Shown here in pieces: positions 5,776-6,545 of a DNA stretch of 6,545 nucleotides. Every line of letters begins with the position of its first letter. Within the stretch, counting starts at the first letter, position 1. The notes beneath the pieces were generated by a model. The model was not told the DNA's origin. It did not search any database and saw only the letters and a list, made by a program, of their open reading frames with translations. Location of the stretch: positions 1-6,545 of the forward strand of contig CAZSMU010000177.1 of assembly GCA_964607915.1 (NCBI GenBank), read 5' to 3'. Position numbers and translations under genes: made by a program. The stretch comes from JADJPL01 sp964607915 (GTDB lineage: Bacteria > Bacteroidota > Bacteroidia > Chitinophagales > Saprospiraceae).

Positions 5776-6467
5776 CAAAATTCGAATTTATACCCGATGC
5801 CTTTGATTGTTTTGATGTAGTCCTCCCCTATTTTTTCCCGGAGCTTGCGCACATGGACGTCAATCGTGCGGTTGCCTACGATGACATCAACGCCCCAGAT
5901 TTTATTGAAAATCTCGTCCCGGCTGAACACCTTGCCCGGCTTGGAGATCAACAACTGCAGGAGTTCGAACTCTTTCTTGGGGAGCTCTATGAGCTGATCC
6001 CCCTTCCAGACGCAAATGCGCTCCAGGTCGAGTGTGATTTCCCCCATTTGAATCTTTTTCGGCGCATCCCCCGACGAGGGGTTTTCGCCGCGGTCGGAAC
6101 GGCGGATCAGCGCTTTGATCCGGCTTAAGAACACGCGAATTTTAATCGGCTTGGTGATGTAGTCGTCCCCACCGGTTTCGAGGGCTGCGATGTGGGAGTA
6201 CTCCTCCTCCCGGGCCGTCAGGAAGGCGATAGCCGTCTTGGCAAACTCAGGCCTTGCCCGCAAATAGCGGCAAGCCTCTACCCCGTCCATTTTGGGCATC
6301 ATGATGTCCAGTATGATGATGTCCGGGTGTATCTGATGGGCCTGCTTTATGCCTTCTTCGCCGTCTATGGCCGTGAATACCTGATAGCCTTCTTTCTGCA
6401 GGTTGTACGAGAGGAAATCCAGGATGTCCTGCTCATCGTCCACCAGAAGTATTTTTATTGGATCCAT
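5775..6467 (-). CDS. OmpR/PhoB-family response regulator
   Basis: The 230-residue product is a DNA-binding transcription regulator activated by phosphorylation. The receiver domain (~4-122) has the acidic pair D10-D11, phosphoacceptor D54 in I-I-L-D-I-M-M-P, switch T84 in F-L-T-A, and K106 in T-K-P, so all key residues are present. After a short linker (~124-136) comes a winged-helix effector domain (~137-230), with P-K-K-E-F-E-L-L (163-170), the recognition helix N-R-T-I-D-V-H-V-R-K-L-R (199-210) and the terminal wing I-K-G-I-G-Y-K-F. The ATG at 6467 fits the usual family N-terminus; the ATGs at 6472 and 6480 are out of frame. It is the first gene of an operon with the kinase, overlapping it by one base. 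It is PhoB-like in sequence, but nothing nearby points to phosphate, so no symbol is given. Confidence 0.95.
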   Translation of the reverse strand: MDPIKILLVDDEQDILDFLSYNLQKEGYQVFTAIDGEEGIKQAHQIHPDIIILDIMMPKMDGVEACRYLRARPEFAKTAIAFLTAREEEYSHIAALETGGDDYITKPIKIRVFLSRIKALIRRSDRGENPSSGDAPKKIQMGEITLDLERICVWKGDQLIELPKKEFELLQLLISKPGKVFSRDEIFNKIWGVDVIVGNRTIDVHVRKLREKIGEDYIKTIKGIGYKFEF

Positions 6468-6487
6468 TGCATGTTAGCATGTGGCCA

Positions 6488-6495
6488 CAAAGGTA
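6488..6495 (-). promoter_or_regulatory. Putative -7 promoter element for the two-component operon
   Basis: On the minus strand the site reads TACCTTTG, an exact match to TAnnTTTG, 20 bases upstream of the ATG at 6467. Predicted transcription start near 6482 leaves a leader of only about 15 bases. No good -33 TTG is seen; a CTGG lies at roughly the expected distance. The remaining bases to 6545 are AT-rich and hold no recognisable gene. Confidence 0.5.
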
Positions 6496-6545
6496 CTCTG
6501 CTTTGGGTTAAGCCAGTCTAAATTGAATTTTAAGTTATTGTTAAG

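Noticed and set aside
1..6545. Mobile element, CRISPR array, phage or defence cluster
   Set aside because: No transposase, integrase, direct-repeat array, tRNA or terminal inverted repeats were found, and the genes are ordinary chromosomal families.

Overview
The window looks like chromosomal DNA of a Bacteroidota bacterium, most likely from the Saprospiria (Lewinella/Haliscomenobacter-like) side of the phylum; that lineage is an inference. Supporting signs: four matches to the Bacteroidota sigma factor -7 element TAnnTTTG lie in the intergenic spaces on the correct strand; five of six genes lack a Shine-Dalgarno sequence; and the protein types (stand-alone secreted cohesin-fold domain, DUF6438 lipoprotein, the short two-helix sensor kinase with its OmpR-type regulator) are typical of the phylum. 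The base composition is balanced to moderately GC-rich, above that of most flavobacteria.

Layout, left to right. A small secreted cohesin-like protein is read leftwards (29-526). A 301-bp divergent intergenic region (527-827) carries promoters for both sides. Rightwards come an OmpA-family, coiled-coil outer-membrane lipoprotein (828-1808), ending in a hairpin that covers its stop codon, and then a second lipoprotein with a DUF6438 domain (1907-2647). Only 9 bp further on, converging from the right, is the end of a full-length ABC-F ATPase (2657-4603, minus). Its upstream gap (4604-4725) holds its promoter and a possible terminator for the next operon. The right end is a two-component operon read leftwards: response regulator (5775-6467), then histidine kinase (4726-5775), overlapping by one base (TGATG), with a -7 box just upstream of the regulator.

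Functional picture: three left-hand genes are envelope or secreted proteins (peptidoglycan tether, lipoprotein, secreted binding domain). The right half is cytoplasmic housekeeping and signalling: an ABC-F ribosome-associated ATPase and a phosphorelay whose sensor has almost no extracytoplasmic domain. No mobile element, CRISPR array, tRNA or rRNA was seen, and all six genes look intact. I did not find a convincing undescribed system. The most distinctive items are the DUF6438 lipoprotein with its second C-terminal domain, the unanchored cohesin-like protein and the sensor-poor kinase.
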